Positions 8,266 to 16,625 of a stretch of 64,000 nucleotides of DNA are shown one piece after another. The DNA comes from Paenibacillus spongiae (GTDB taxonomy: Bacteria > Bacillota > Bacilli > Paenibacillales > Paenibacillaceae), in NCBI RefSeq assembly GCF_024734895.1, contig NZ_CP091430.1, positions 6,937,501 to 7,001,500 of the forward strand, written 5' to 3'. The translations under genes and the position numbers were made by a program. Numbering within the stretch: position 1 is the stretch's first letter; each line of letters starts with the position of its first letter. The notes beneath the pieces were generated by a model. The model searched no databases. It worked only from the letters and a program-made list of their open reading frames with translations, and had not been told where the DNA came from.

Positions 8266-8405
8266 TATGCGCCTCCTTCCCCGCCGCCATAGGCGTCGTT
8301 ACAGACATCAGCATGGGGATATCGATCAACGCATAATCCCGTAATGACTGTCCTTGTCCTGCTGTCTCAGATCTTCACCGAGGATCAGATCAGAAGTATT
8401 CAAAC

Positions 8406-8435
8406 AAAAAAAGGTGGCCGCAAGGTCCACCCTTT
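8406..8435 (-). terminator. Terminator after rplQ
   Basis: AAAGGGTGGACC-TTGC-GGCCACCTTT followed by a U run on the minus strand, with one bulged A. It ends the long S10-spc-alpha cluster right behind the rplQ stop. Confidence 0.82.
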
Positions 8436-8440
8436 CTTAT

Positions 8441-8806
8441 TTACGCGCGATCTACCAGTTCCAAATATACCATAGGCGCTGAATCGCCACGGCGAGGTCC
8501 CAGTTTCAGAATCCGCGTGTAACCGCCCGGACGTTCCGAGTAACGGGTAGCCAATTCGGAGAACAGTTTTTGAATCGCGTCCTGTCCGCCATCGATAGAC
8601 TCGCGGCGAACGAATGCAGCTACTTGACGACGAGCGTGAAGATCGCCACGTTTCGCAAGCGTAATCAGCTTCTCAGCGATCGGACGAAGTTCTTTCGCTT
8701 TCGCTTCCGTCGTTTGAATGCGCTCGTACAGGAACAAGTCGGTGACCAGATCGCGGAATAGTGCTTTACGCGAGCTTGCGTCACGGCTCAACTTAGAATA
8801 TGCCAT
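8441..8806 (-). CDS. rplQ: Large-subunit ribosomal protein L17 (bL17)
   Basis: A 50S protein near the exit tunnel. The ATG at 8806 has an AAGGAGGGG ribosome binding site and gives MAYSKLSRDASSRKAL, 121 residues as in Bacillus; the open frame continues upstream without support. RAKELRP-like, KRGDLHARRQ and RYSERPGGYTRILKLGPRRGD-type segments are diagnostic. It is the last gene of the cluster, behind rpoA. Confidence 0.98.
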   Translation of the reverse strand: MAYSKLSRDASSRKALFRDLVTDLFLYERIQTTEAKAKELRPIAEKLITLAKRGDLHARRQVAAFVRRESIDGGQDAIQKLFSELATRYSERPGGYTRILKLGPRRGDSAPMVYLELVDRA

Positions 8807-8932
8807 TGATTTTCCCCTCCTTAAAAGATTTGCTAAGCAACGCTGTGGGATAGATATCCAAGAATGTTTGAGGCGCAGTTGCCAGCAAATCTGATCCTTG
8901 AAAGCATTCACTTAGACTAGTGTAACCAGCTG

Positions 8933-9877
8933 TTACTCCTCCATGCGAAGGCCAAGACCGAGCTCCTCCAGCTTCTCTTGAACTTCTTCCAAAGACTTGC
9001 GGCCGAGGTTCCGGACTTTCATCATGTCTTCTTCCGTTTTCGTGATCAGCTCTTGGACGGTATTGATGCCTGCACGCTTCAGACAATTGTACGAACGTAC
9101 GGAAAGATCCAGTTCCTCGATCGTCATCTCGAGTACTTTCTCTTTCTTGTCTTCTTCTTTCTCCACCATAATTTCGGCATCCTTCGCTTCATCGGTCAAG
9201 CCGACGAACAGGTCTAGATGCTCAGTCAAAATTTTGGCTCCGAGACTTACTGCCTCTTCCGGGCGAATGCTGCCGTCGGTCCAAACCTCAAGCGTTAGTT
9301 TGTCGTAGTTGGTCACTTGACCGACACGGGTATTCTCGACGCTGTAGTTCACACGTGTAATCGGGGTATAGATCGAATCGACCGGTATAACGCCAATCGG
9401 TTGATCATCCCGCTTGTTACGATCCGCTTGAACATAACCGCGGCCGCGATTTGCAAATACCCGCATATGGAGCCGCGCACCGGAGGCCAGGGTCGCGATA
9501 TGAAGATCAGGGCTCAATATTTCGACGTCGCTGTCCGCGCGAATATCGCCCGCCGTTACGTTACCATCGCCTTCCGCATCAATCTCCAATACCTTCTCTT
9601 CGTCGGAATGGATTTTGAGCGATAGACTTTTCAGGTTCAGAATGATTTCGGTAACGTCCTCAATCACTCCCGGAACCGTGGAAAACTCGTGCAGCACACC
9701 GTCGATTTGAACCGAGGTGACAGCTGCACCCGGCAGCGACGACAACAGAATTCGGCGAAGCGAATTTCCAAGTGTCGTGCCGTATCCGCGTTCCAGCGGT
9801 TCGACTACGAAACGACCGTAAGTGCCATCCTCGTTCAGCTCTACGGTTTCGATTTTCGGCTTTTCGATCTCAATCAC
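8933..9877 (-). CDS. rpoA: DNA-directed RNA polymerase subunit alpha
   Basis: Scaffold for polymerase assembly. The N-terminal domain (about 1-230) dimerises and binds beta/beta' and includes the GNSLRRILLSSLPGAAV segment. An acidic, lysine-rich linker (about 225-245, EEDKKEKV) leads to the C-terminal domain (about 250-310), whose LSVRSYNCLKRAGI and VRNLGRKSLEEV helices bind UP-element DNA and activators such as Spx. The length of 314 is normal. Confidence 0.99.
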   Translation of the reverse strand: MIEIEKPKIETVELNEDGTYGRFVVEPLERGYGTTLGNSLRRILLSSLPGAAVTSVQIDGVLHEFSTVPGVIEDVTEIILNLKSLSLKIHSDEEKVLEIDAEGDGNVTAGDIRADSDVEILSPDLHIATLASGARLHMRVFANRGRGYVQADRNKRDDQPIGVIPVDSIYTPITRVNYSVENTRVGQVTNYDKLTLEVWTDGSIRPEEAVSLGAKILTEHLDLFVGLTDEAKDAEIMVEKEEDKKEKVLEMTIEELDLSVRSYNCLKRAGINTVQELITKTEEDMMKVRNLGRKSLEEVQEKLEELGLGLRMEE

Positions 9878-10004
9878 TAATAGTACCCTCCTTCAAAACG
9901 TCGCTCCGTTTCCATGATTGCCAATGTAGTCAAATCATGTAGTATGGCAAACCTTCACAACCATTATTCACAAGTTGTTGTTATTTGATACCACAAGTGT
10001 ATGA

Positions 10005-10400
10005 CTACACGCGACGACGTTTCGGCGGACGGCATCCGTTATGCGGAACAGGCGTTACGTCCTTAATGAGGTTAACTTCAAGACCGGCAGCCTGCAATGA
10101 GCGGATCGCCGCTTCACGGCCTGCGCCTGGACCTTTAACCATCACTTCAACTGCTTTCATACCGTGTTCCATAGCCGCTTTAGCTGCAGATTCTGCTGCC
10201 ATTTGTGCTGCGAACGGCGTGCTTTTGCGGGAACCTTTGAACCCGAGGTTACCTGAGCTCGCCCAGGAAATCGCATTGCCGTGCGGGTCGGTAATCGTGA
10301 CGATCGTGTTGTTGAACGTAGAGCGGATGTGCGCTACGCCCGACTCGATATTTTTGCGGTCACGACGTTTGGTACGAACCACTTTTTTCGGTTTAGCCAT
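10005..10400 (-). CDS. rpsK: Small-subunit ribosomal protein S11 (uS11)
   Basis: A 30S platform protein near the mRNA exit and E site. It has 131 residues with a basic N-terminus (KKVVRTKRRDRKN), the AHIRSTFNNTIVTITD core and the C-terminal HNGCRPPKRRRV signature. It lies between rpsM and rpoA, with an AAGGGGGG-type ribosome binding site. Confidence 0.98.
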   Translation of the reverse strand: MAKPKKVVRTKRRDRKNIESGVAHIRSTFNNTIVTITDPHGNAISWASSGNLGFKGSRKSTPFAAQMAAESAAKAAMEHGMKAVEVMVKGPGAGREAAIRSLQAAGLEVNLIKDVTPVPHNGCRPPKRRRV

Positions 10401-10418
10401 TTTAGTTATCCCCCCTTA

Positions 10419-10787
10419 TTATTTCTTCTTGTTCGCTACAGTCCGACGAGGACCTTTACGCGTACGAGCATTTGTTTTTGTGCGTTGTCCGCGAACAGGC
10501 AATCCACGACGGTGGCGAACGCCACGATAGCAGCCGATCTCAATCAGACGCTTAATGTTAAGCGAAATCTCGCGACGAAGGTCGCCTTCAACTTTTACCG
10601 TTTTGTCGATCGTTTCGCGCAAGCGGCTAACTTCGTCCTCCGTCAAATCGCGAACGCGGGTTTGTTCACTGATACCCGTTGCGCTCAGGATTTTGTCGGC
10701 AGTCGTTTTACCGATTCCGAAAATGTACGTCAAAGCGATAACTACGCGTTTATCACGCGGCAAGTCTACACCAGCAATACGTGCCAT
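10419..10787 (-). CDS. rpsM: Small-subunit ribosomal protein S13 (uS13)
   Basis: A 30S head protein forming intersubunit bridges B1a/B1b with 23S rRNA and L5. It has 122 residues: MARIAGVDLPRDKRVVIALTYIFGIG at the start (only partly quoted in relatives), a helix-two-turn-helix core, and a basic tail (RTKTNARTRKGPRR) that approaches the P-site tRNA. It is directly followed by rpsK. Confidence 0.98.
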   Translation of the reverse strand: MARIAGVDLPRDKRVVIALTYIFGIGKTTADKILSATGISEQTRVRDLTEDEVSRLRETIDKTVKVEGDLRREISLNIKRLIEIGCYRGVRHRRGLPVRGQRTKTNARTRKGPRRTVANKKK

Positions 10788-10803
10788 GTAACGTTATCCC
10801 TCC

Positions 10804-10917
10804 TTATCCTTGTTTTTGTTTGTGTTTCGGATTTTCACAGATCACCATAACGTTGCCTTTGCGACGAATGACTTTGCATTTCTCGCAAATCGGCTTTACA
10901 GAAGGTCTAACCTTCAT
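10804..10917 (-). CDS. rpmJ: Large-subunit ribosomal protein L36 (bL36), zinc-binding form
   Basis: A very small 50S protein of 37 residues, MKVRPSVKPICEKCKV...KQKQG. It has the C11-x2-C14, C27 and H32 zinc ligands of the C+ form. It lies between infA and rpsM. The ATG is preceded by a GGAGGTAATCACA ribosome binding site. Confidence 0.97.
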   Translation of the reverse strand: MKVRPSVKPICEKCKVIRRKGNVMVICENPKHKQKQG

Positions 10918-10966
10918 TGTGATTACCTCCCGAATTCTTCGTCAGCAGACCATCTGTGTAGAAAGT

Positions 10967-11182
10967 CTACTTCCGATAGGTAATGCGTCCTCTAGACAGA
11001 TCATAAGGCGACAACTGAATGACGACTTTATCTCCAGTCAGAATACGGATGAAGTGCATTCTGAGCTTGCCCGATACATGGGCGAGAATTTGATGTCCGT
11101 TTTCCAGCTCCACCTTGAACATAGCGTTGGGCAGCGGTTCGACGACCGTACCTTCGACTTCAATGACGTCTTCTTTGGCCAC
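10967..11182 (-). CDS. infA: Translation initiation factor IF-1
   Basis: An S1/OB-fold protein that occupies the A site of the 30S subunit during initiation. I place the start at the GTG at 11182, giving MAKEDVIEVEGTVVE (71 residues), which matches family N-termini. The ATG two codons upstream is too close (1-2 nt) to the AGGAG ribosome binding site, whereas the GTG lies 7 nt from it. That site is inside the end of the preceding KOW-protein gene, which suggests translational coupling. Confidence 0.96.
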   Translation of the reverse strand: MAKEDVIEVEGTVVEPLPNAMFKVELENGHQILAHVSGKLRMHFIRILTGDKVVIQLSPYDLSRGRITYRK

Positions 11183-11184
11183 AG

Positions 11185-11475
11185 TCATTCTCCTTTCGCT
11201 TGCACATACTTCTGAATCGCAAAACGCAGCTTGGCGTTGGTTACTCGGCCGGTTTCCCGCATGCTGTCCGTCACTTCATGACTGACGACCGGTTGCATCA
11301 GAAGATGCACTGCGTTCTTCTTCTTCGGTTGATCGAAGCGCCGCTTGTCACCGTCTGCAATGAGTACGAAACGATCGTCGACAATGCCTATGATGATGGC
11401 ATAGTCTCCTTCGTCCTTCCCTCGCAGCACTTTGACGATGCGGCCGATTTCAGGCATTAATTCCAATGCGCTCAA
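11185..11475 (-). CDS. KOW-domain RNA-binding protein (L14e-like)
   Basis: A small protein of up to 96 residues with a KOW-type motif (PEIGRIVKVLRGKDEGDYAIIIG) near the N-terminus and a basic second half (DKRRFDQPKKKN). Homologues sit between map and infA in many Bacilli and resemble archaeal/eukaryal L14e; the function is not established, and ribosome association is an inference from fold and context. The start is probably the TTG at 11475, whose ribosome binding site is GGAGA and which overlaps the map stop (TTGA). An ATG at 11457 is an alternative. Confidence 0.85.
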   Translation of the reverse strand: MSALELMPEIGRIVKVLRGKDEGDYAIIIGIVDDRFVLIADGDKRRFDQPKKKNAVHLLMQPVVSHEVTDSMRETGRVTNAKLRFAIQKYVQAKGE

Positions 11476-12233
11476 CCTGCCTGCTCTCCGCTTTGGGTTA
11501 ATATTTCATAGCCATCCGCAGTTACCGCTACAGTATGCTCAAAATGAGCACACCATGTACCGTCCTGTGTAACAACCGTCCAATTATCCTCCAGCGTACG
11601 AACGTACCGTTCCCCAATGATTACCATCGGTTCGATTGCGAGTACCATGCCCGGTTTCAGACGCGGTCCGCGATCCGGTATGCCGTAGTTCGGAATTTGC
11701 GGTTCTTCATGAAGGTCTGCACCTATACCATGACCGACATATTCGCGAACGACAGAGAAGTTAGCTTCTTCGATCACTTGTTGAATTGCATGCGAGATCG
11801 TAAACAACCGAACATCCGGTTTCACTAACGCAAGTCCGGCATAGAGTGACTGTTCGGTCACATCCAGCAGACGCTGCGCTTCTTCACTGATCTCCCCGAC
11901 TCCGTAGGTCCAGGCGGAATCGCCATGGAAGCCTTCGAATTGGGCGCCGATATCGATACTGATGATATCACCGTTATTCAGCTTGCGCGAACCCGGAATT
12001 CCGTGCACCAGCTCTTCGTTTACAGAAGCGCATATGCTGCCAGGAAATTGATTGTAACCTTTGAAAGAAGGTACGGCTTTTTGACTTCGAATGAAGGTCT
12101 CCGCAATGCCGTCAAGCTCTCGGGTCGTAATGCCTGGACGAACCGCCTGCTTCAGCAAACGATGAGTCTCGGCTACGATCCTGCCAGCTTCCCTCATATA
12201 TCGCAATTCCGCTTCGGATTTGCATATAATCAT
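11472..12233 (-). CDS. map: Methionine aminopeptidase, type I
   Basis: Removes the initiator methionine from nascent proteins. The pita-bread fold metal ligands are all present: D94 and D105, H168 (VGHGIG), E201 (AIEPMV) and E232 (FEHTV). The 253-residue length lacks the N-terminal zinc/SH3 extension of other subtypes. The ATG overlaps the adk stop in an ATGA arrangement, and the gene's own stop overlaps the next start, so adk-map-KOW-infA is tightly coupled. Confidence 0.98.
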   Translation of the reverse strand: MIICKSEAELRYMREAGRIVAETHRLLKQAVRPGITTRELDGIAETFIRSQKAVPSFKGYNQFPGSICASVNEELVHGIPGSRKLNNGDIISIDIGAQFEGFHGDSAWTYGVGEISEEAQRLLDVTEQSLYAGLALVKPDVRLFTISHAIQQVIEEANFSVVREYVGHGIGADLHEEPQIPNYGIPDRGPRLKPGMVLAIEPMVIIGERYVRTLEDNWTVVTQDGTWCAHFEHTVAVTADGYEILTQSGEQAG

Positions 12234-12883
12234 TCTGCAGAACCTCGCAAACAGGATACGATCTCTGCCGTTACGACGTCGATTTCCTTCTCGCCGTCCA
12301 CTTCACGGAGCAGCTCCTTGCTCGAGTAGTACTCAAGCAGCGGCGCCGTCTTCGAAATGTATTCGTCGAGACGAGTTCCAACTTTCGCTTCCGTATCGTC
12401 TGACCGTTGATACAGCTCGCCGCCGCATTTATCACATACGCCCTCTTGCTTCGGAGCGTTGAACATAACGTGATACGTTGCTCCACATGATTTGCAAATG
12501 CGACGACCGGTCAGCCGCGCAAGCAGCAAACCGCGGTCAACCTTCAAGTTCACGACATGATCAATACTGCGTCCCATGTCGGAAAGCATCCCATCAAGCG
12601 CTTCTGCTTGTTGAAGCGTCCGTGGGAAACCGTCGAGCAGAAAGCCCTTGTTGCAGTCTTCCAGCAGCAGACGCTCACGAACGATCCCGTTTGTGATCTC
12701 GTCTGGTACGAGAAGCCCCTGGTCAACATACTCTTTCGCCTTTTGCCCAAGCGGCGTGCCTTCTTTCATTGCCAAGCGGAATGCATCGCCAGTCGATATA
12801 TGCGGTATGCCGAATGTCTCGACAATACGCTCGGCTTGCGTGCCTTTCCCAGCGCCGGGAGGACCCATGAATAAAATGTTCAT
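12230..12883 (-). CDS. adk: Adenylate kinase, zinc-containing long form
   Basis: Interconverts ATP + AMP and 2 ADP. The ATG at 12883 lies behind GAGGA and gives 217 residues, as in Bacillus; the open frame begins eight codons earlier. Walker A is GPPGAGKGT (7-15). The LID domain holds a structural zinc through C130, C133, C150 and C153. FLLDGFPRT (81-89) is the AMP-site signature. It is 89 nt downstream of secY. Confidence 0.98.
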   Translation of the reverse strand: MNILFMGPPGAGKGTQAERIVETFGIPHISTGDAFRLAMKEGTPLGQKAKEYVDQGLLVPDEITNGIVRERLLLEDCNKGFLLDGFPRTLQQAEALDGMLSDMGRSIDHVVNLKVDRGLLLARLTGRRICKSCGATYHVMFNAPKQEGVCDKCGGELYQRSDDTEAKVGTRLDEYISKTAPLLEYYSSKELLREVDGEKEIDVVTAEIVSCLRGSAE

Positions 12884-12972
12884 TAGCGTGTTCCTCGCTT
12901 TAAGCACAATAGGCCCTAAACGGGTTCCAGCACGAGAAGATGAAGTGCGGAAGCCCGATTTTGAACCTATCG

Positions 12973-14274
12973 TTATTTATTGATAAACCCTTTGTAATGG
13001 CGCTTAATCAATTGGCTCTCGATTTGCTTCATCGTATCAAGCGCAACACCGACGACGATCAGCAATGAGGTTCCTCCAAGCTGTACCGAACGATCCAAGC
13101 CTGCCAATGAACCAAAGGCAACAGGTAGAATCGAAATGATCGCCAGGAAGAGCGCTCCGCTTAACGTAATCCGCGACATGACACGAGTGATGTAAGAGGA
13201 AGTCGGCTTACCCGGACGAATGCCAGGAATATAACCGCCATTCTTTTTCATTTGATCGGCCATTTGCACAGGATTGATTTGCACGAAGGTATAGAAGAAA
13301 GTGAACCCGATAATCAGTATGATGTAGAGCACCATACCGAGCGGCTTATCGTAATACATGTGGTTCTGAACCCATTTCGCCCATTCATGAGTGGACCAGA
13401 ACTGAGCGATCGTAATCGGGAACATCAAGAGCGATACGGCGAAAATGACCGGTATTACACCTGCTCCGTTTACTTTTAATGGGATGTGTGTCGATTGACC
13501 ACCGTACATCTTCCGGCCCACAACACGCTTCGCGTACTGTACCGGAATTTTACGAATACCTTGTTGTACGAAGATAACACCTACGATAATCGCGATGATC
13601 GCTATGACCATAACGACTACCTTCACGATGTTGAGGAACATCTGGTCTCCGGCATCAGCGAATAGATCGGTGTATATCGTACGCATATGACCTGGAATAG
13701 CAGCCACGATACCGGCAAAGATCAGAATCGAGATCCCGTTGCCGATGCCTTTCTCCGTTATTTGCTCACCGAGCCACATAAGGAAGGATGTGCCTGCCGT
13801 TAAGATTATCGCAATCATCAGATAATCCGTGAACGTTGCTCCTGGAATCATATCATACGAATATTGACGGTTAAAGCCGATCGCTGTGCCGAAACCTTGA
13901 ATCAGACCCAACACAACGGTGCCATAACGCGTAATTTGCGCAAGCTTACGTTTGCCGTTCTCTCCTTCTTTCGCCCATTCGGAGAATTTCGGGATGACGT
14001 CCATGGAAAGCAGTTGAACAATAATGGACGACGTGATGTACGGCATGATCCCAATTGCGAAGATCGAGAATTGGAACAGCGCGCCACCGGAGAACGTATT
14101 AAGCAGACCGAAGAGGTCTGCGCCGCTTTGGTCAACCTGTTTGAATACATCTTTATTGACCCCTGGAACCGGAATGAAGGATCCAATACGGTAAATAAGC
14201 AAGATGAACAGGGTGAACAAAATCCGTCTGCGGAGGTCTTCCACTTTCCATATGTTGGACACGGTCTTGAACAA
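12973..14274 (-). CDS. secY: Preprotein translocase channel subunit SecY
   Basis: The central pore of the SecYEG translocon, with ten membrane segments over 433 residues. It includes the plug region after TM1 (GVNKDVFKQVDQSG...), the conserved ITSSIIVQLL of TM2 and the cytosolic C-terminal GGTSLLIVVGVALDTMKQ segment. The start is TTG at 14274; its ribosome binding site, GAGGTGAT, overlaps the end of rplO, so the two genes abut without a gap. Confidence 0.98.
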   Translation of the reverse strand: MFKTVSNIWKVEDLRRRILFTLFILLIYRIGSFIPVPGVNKDVFKQVDQSGADLFGLLNTFSGGALFQFSIFAIGIMPYITSSIIVQLLSMDVIPKFSEWAKEGENGKRKLAQITRYGTVVLGLIQGFGTAIGFNRQYSYDMIPGATFTDYLMIAIILTAGTSFLMWLGEQITEKGIGNGISILIFAGIVAAIPGHMRTIYTDLFADAGDQMFLNIVKVVVMVIAIIAIIVGVIFVQQGIRKIPVQYAKRVVGRKMYGGQSTHIPLKVNGAGVIPVIFAVSLLMFPITIAQFWSTHEWAKWVQNHMYYDKPLGMVLYIILIIGFTFFYTFVQINPVQMADQMKKNGGYIPGIRPGKPTSSYITRVMSRITLSGALFLAIISILPVAFGSLAGLDRSVQLGGTSLLIVVGVALDTMKQIESQLIKRHYKGFINK

Positions 14275-14715
14275 TTAGATCACCTCGGTTTTACCGCCGG
14301 CAGCCTGGATTTTCTCTACCGCAGATTGAGAGAACTTGCTTGCTTTCACCGTCAGCTGTACTGTGATTTCGCCGTTACCCAGAACTTTAATTCCGCTTTG
14401 TGGGTTTTTGACGATCCCTTGCTCCATCAGCAGTTCAGGCGTTACTTCCGTACCTGCCGCGAAGCTGTTCAGCTCATCGATGTTAACAATCGCATACTCT
14501 TTACGGAATGGGTTGTTGAATCCGCGCTTAGGAACACGACGGTACAACGGGTTTTGACCGCCTTCAAAGCCTGGACGGACACCTCCGCCGGAGCGAGCGT
14601 TTTGCCCTTTGTGACCACGGCCAGCTGTCTTGCCGTTTCCGCTACCGATACCACGACCTTTACGGAATCCGTCCGGACGGGAACCCGCCGCTGGTTTGAG
14701 CTCATGCAATTTCAT
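14275..14715 (-). CDS. rplO: Large-subunit ribosomal protein L15 (uL15)
   Basis: A 50S assembly protein. The ATG at 14715 has AAGGAGGTG and gives MKLHELKPAAGS..., 146 residues. The open frame continues through the upstream repeat region but without any family similarity. The Gly/Arg-rich N-terminal extension (GRGIGSGNGKTAGRGHKGQ) penetrates rRNA. An unusual 184-nt gap with palindromic repeats separates it from rpmD. Confidence 0.98.
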   Translation of the reverse strand: MKLHELKPAAGSRPDGFRKGRGIGSGNGKTAGRGHKGQNARSGGGVRPGFEGGQNPLYRRVPKRGFNNPFRKEYAIVNIDELNSFAAGTEVTPELLMEQGIVKNPQSGIKVLGNGEITVQLTVKASKFSQSAVEKIQAAGGKTEVI

Positions 14716-14735
14716 CGTTCGTTGCACCTCCTTAA

Positions 14736-14878
14736 AGTTTTTGCGAATCTTACACTTCGTCAGCGAGCAAAAACTGCTTCGGAAGCATAGGCTTAGTTTT
14801 TGCGATACGACTTGTTTAAACTTCAGTGCGAGCAAAAACTTGCTTCGAAAGCCTAAACGAAGTTTTTGCATCGCTTCT
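14736..14878. repeat. Divergent palindromic repeat cluster between rpmD and rplO
   Basis: AGTTTTTGC occurs at 14736, 14795 and 14861. The complementary AGCAAAAACT occurs at 14766-14775 and 14831-14840, each followed by CTTCG-x-AAGC and a CTTA/CTAA box. A perfect 10-bp stem, GCAAAAACTT/AAGTTTTTGC, joins the second and third copies. The layout is the same as in the 40-nt units of the ctsR-mcsA array, but with 20-30 nt inserted in the hairpin loop. Confidence 0.72.
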
Positions 14879-14899
14879 GCCGAATTCGGCTATTTATGC

Positions 14900-15079
14900 T
14901 TATACTTCTTCTACTTTAACCAAGTGGCTAACATGGTTCACCATGCCGCGAATGGCCGGGCTGTCTTCATGGACAACCGATTGGTTAATTTTACGCAATC
15001 CAAGCGTATTAACCGTTGCACGTTGCTTCTCGTTACGGCCGATCAGGCTGCGGACGAGGGTGATTTGCAATTTTGCCAT
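14900..15079 (-). CDS. rpmD: Large-subunit ribosomal protein L30 (uL30)
   Basis: A small 50S protein of 59 residues beginning MAKLQITLVRSLIGR and including the GLRKINQSVVHEDSPAIRGM segment. The open frame extends 23 codons upstream into rpsE, but the ATG at 15079 follows AAGGAGGGG. It is downstream of rpsE; the following repeat cluster delays rplO. Confidence 0.97.
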   Translation of the reverse strand: MAKLQITLVRSLIGRNEKQRATVNTLGLRKINQSVVHEDSPAIRGMVNHVSHLVKVEEV

Positions 15080-15092
15080 CTTATTCCCCTCC

Positions 15093-15590
15093 TTAACCCA
15101 AGAGCTCTTTAACGGTTTTTCCACGTAGTTTGGCCACGTCTTCTGCACGCTTCAGACGGGAAAGGCCTTCTAACGTTGCATTGACCATGTTCATCGAGTT
15201 GGAAGAACCAAGCGATTTTGTGAGAATGTCGCCTACACCAGCCAGCTCAAGAACAGCACGAACAGGGCCGCCAGCGATCACTCCGGTACCTTCCGATGCC
15301 GGTTTGAGCAGTACGCGTCCTGCGCCGAAATGTCCAAGCACTTGGTGCGGAATCGTTGTTTTCACAAGCGGCACATGGATCAGGTTTTTCTTCGCATCTT
15401 CAATGCCTTTACGGATTGCATCGGGAACTTCTCCCGCTTTACCGATTCCAGCGCCGACGTTGCCTTTGCCATCGCCAACAACTACAAGCGCACTAAAGCT
15501 AAAGCGGCGTCCGCCTTTAACAACTTTAGAAACGCGGTTGATTTGAACTACTTTTTCAGTCAGTTCTAACGCATTCGGATCTATACGCAA
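15093..15590 (-). CDS. rpsE: Small-subunit ribosomal protein S5 (uS5)
   Basis: A 30S protein at the mRNA entry, implicated in decoding accuracy. It has 165 residues with the dsRBD-like N-terminal part (NRVSKVVKGGRRFSFSALVVVGD) and the GAGRVLLKPASEGTGVIAGG signature region. The start is TTG at 15590, 9 nt after AAGGAGG, and reads MRIDPNALELTEKVV. Confidence 0.98.
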   Translation of the reverse strand: MRIDPNALELTEKVVQINRVSKVVKGGRRFSFSALVVVGDGKGNVGAGIGKAGEVPDAIRKGIEDAKKNLIHVPLVKTTIPHQVLGHFGAGRVLLKPASEGTGVIAGGPVRAVLELAGVGDILTKSLGSSNSMNMVNATLEGLSRLKRAEDVAKLRGKTVKELLG

Positions 15591-15621
15591 GTCGTTTTAC
15601 CTCCTTATTAAGTAATGTCGA

Positions 15622-15987
15622 TTAGAATTGAAGTCCGGCTTCGCGGGCTGCGTCTGCCAGTGCTTGAATTCTGCCATGATACAAGTAACCGCCACGGTCG
15701 AATACGACTTGCTCTACGCCTTTCGCCTTCGCACGGTTAGCGATGAGTTCGCCAATTTTGCGGGCTGCTTCAACGTTACCGCCGTTTCCGATATCGCTGA
15801 CTTCTTTGTCAAGCGTGGATGCGGCTGCGATCGTAATGCCTTGAACGTCGTCGATCAGCTGTGCGTAGATGTGTTTGGAAGAACGGAATACAGACAAACG
15901 CGGACGTTGTGTCGTACCGTTAATTTTCTTACGAACGCGCAGGTGACGTTTCAAACGGGCTTTGTTTTTATCGCCTTTAGTAATCAT
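15622..15987 (-). CDS. rplR: Large-subunit ribosomal protein L18 (uL18)
   Basis: Binds 5S rRNA in the central protuberance together with L5 and L25. It has 121 residues with a basic N-terminus (KNKARLKRHLRVRKK) and the C-terminal FDRGGYLYHGRIQALADAAREAGL-type ending in Phe. It lies between rplF and rpsE. Confidence 0.98.
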   Translation of the reverse strand: MITKGDKNKARLKRHLRVRKKINGTTQRPRLSVFRSSKHIYAQLIDDVQGITIAAASTLDKEVSDIGNGGNVEAARKIGELIANRAKAKGVEQVVFDRGGYLYHGRIQALADAAREAGLQF

Positions 15988-16052
15988 TCGAAAGACACTC
16001 CTTTCTTTCGGTCCTTATGAAGCTATCCGATTAAGCGGCCATGCAAGGACGC

Positions 16053-16595
16053 TTACTTCTTCTTACCGGCTTTACCTTCTTTGCGGATGATACGCTCGCC
16101 TTCGTACTTGATCCCTTTGCCTTTGTACGGCTCAGGCTCACGAACGGAACGGATTTTCGCAGCAGTTGCGCCAACGAGTTCTTTGTCGATTCCTTTTACG
16201 ATGATTTTCGTGTTGGAAGGAAGTTCGAACTCGATGCCCGATTCCGGTGTAATTTCAACCGGATGCGAGTAACCAACGTTCAAGACGACTTTCTCACCGC
16301 TCTTGCTTGCACGGTAACCTACGCCTACGAGCTCAAGGTTTTTGGAGAAACCTTCGGTTACGCCATTCACCATGTTCGCAATCAAGCTGCGGGTCGTACC
16401 GTGCAGGGAACGATGCAATTTATTATCGGAAGGACGCTCGACAGTAAGCGAGTTCTCTTCGAGAACGACTTTCATGTCTTTGTGAAGTTCACGGCTAAGC
16501 GTGCCCTTTGGTCCTTTAACTGTAATTAAGCTGTTGTCCAAGTTAATGTTTACGCCACCAGGCACTTGGATCGGTTTGCGGCCAATACGAGACAT
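16053..16595 (-). CDS. rplF: Large-subunit ribosomal protein L6 (uL6)
   Basis: A two-domain 50S protein near the factor-binding site and sarcin-ricin loop. It has 180 residues: MSRIGRKPIQVPGGVNI at the start and the C-terminal signature PEPYKGKGIKYEGE. The ribosome binding site is GGAGGTGTAACAG. Confidence 0.98.
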   Translation of the reverse strand: MSRIGRKPIQVPGGVNINLDNSLITVKGPKGTLSRELHKDMKVVLEENSLTVERPSDNKLHRSLHGTTRSLIANMVNGVTEGFSKNLELVGVGYRASKSGEKVVLNVGYSHPVEITPESGIEFELPSNTKIIVKGIDKELVGATAAKIRSVREPEPYKGKGIKYEGERIIRKEGKAGKKK

Positions 16596-16625
16596 CTGTT
16601 ACACCTCCAATCGTTGTGACGTTTA

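Noticed and set aside
14716..14871. N-terminal extension of rplO through the repeat cluster
   Set aside because: L15 family N-terminus and ribosome binding site fix the start at 14715; the extension is Phe/Lys-rich noise from the repeats.
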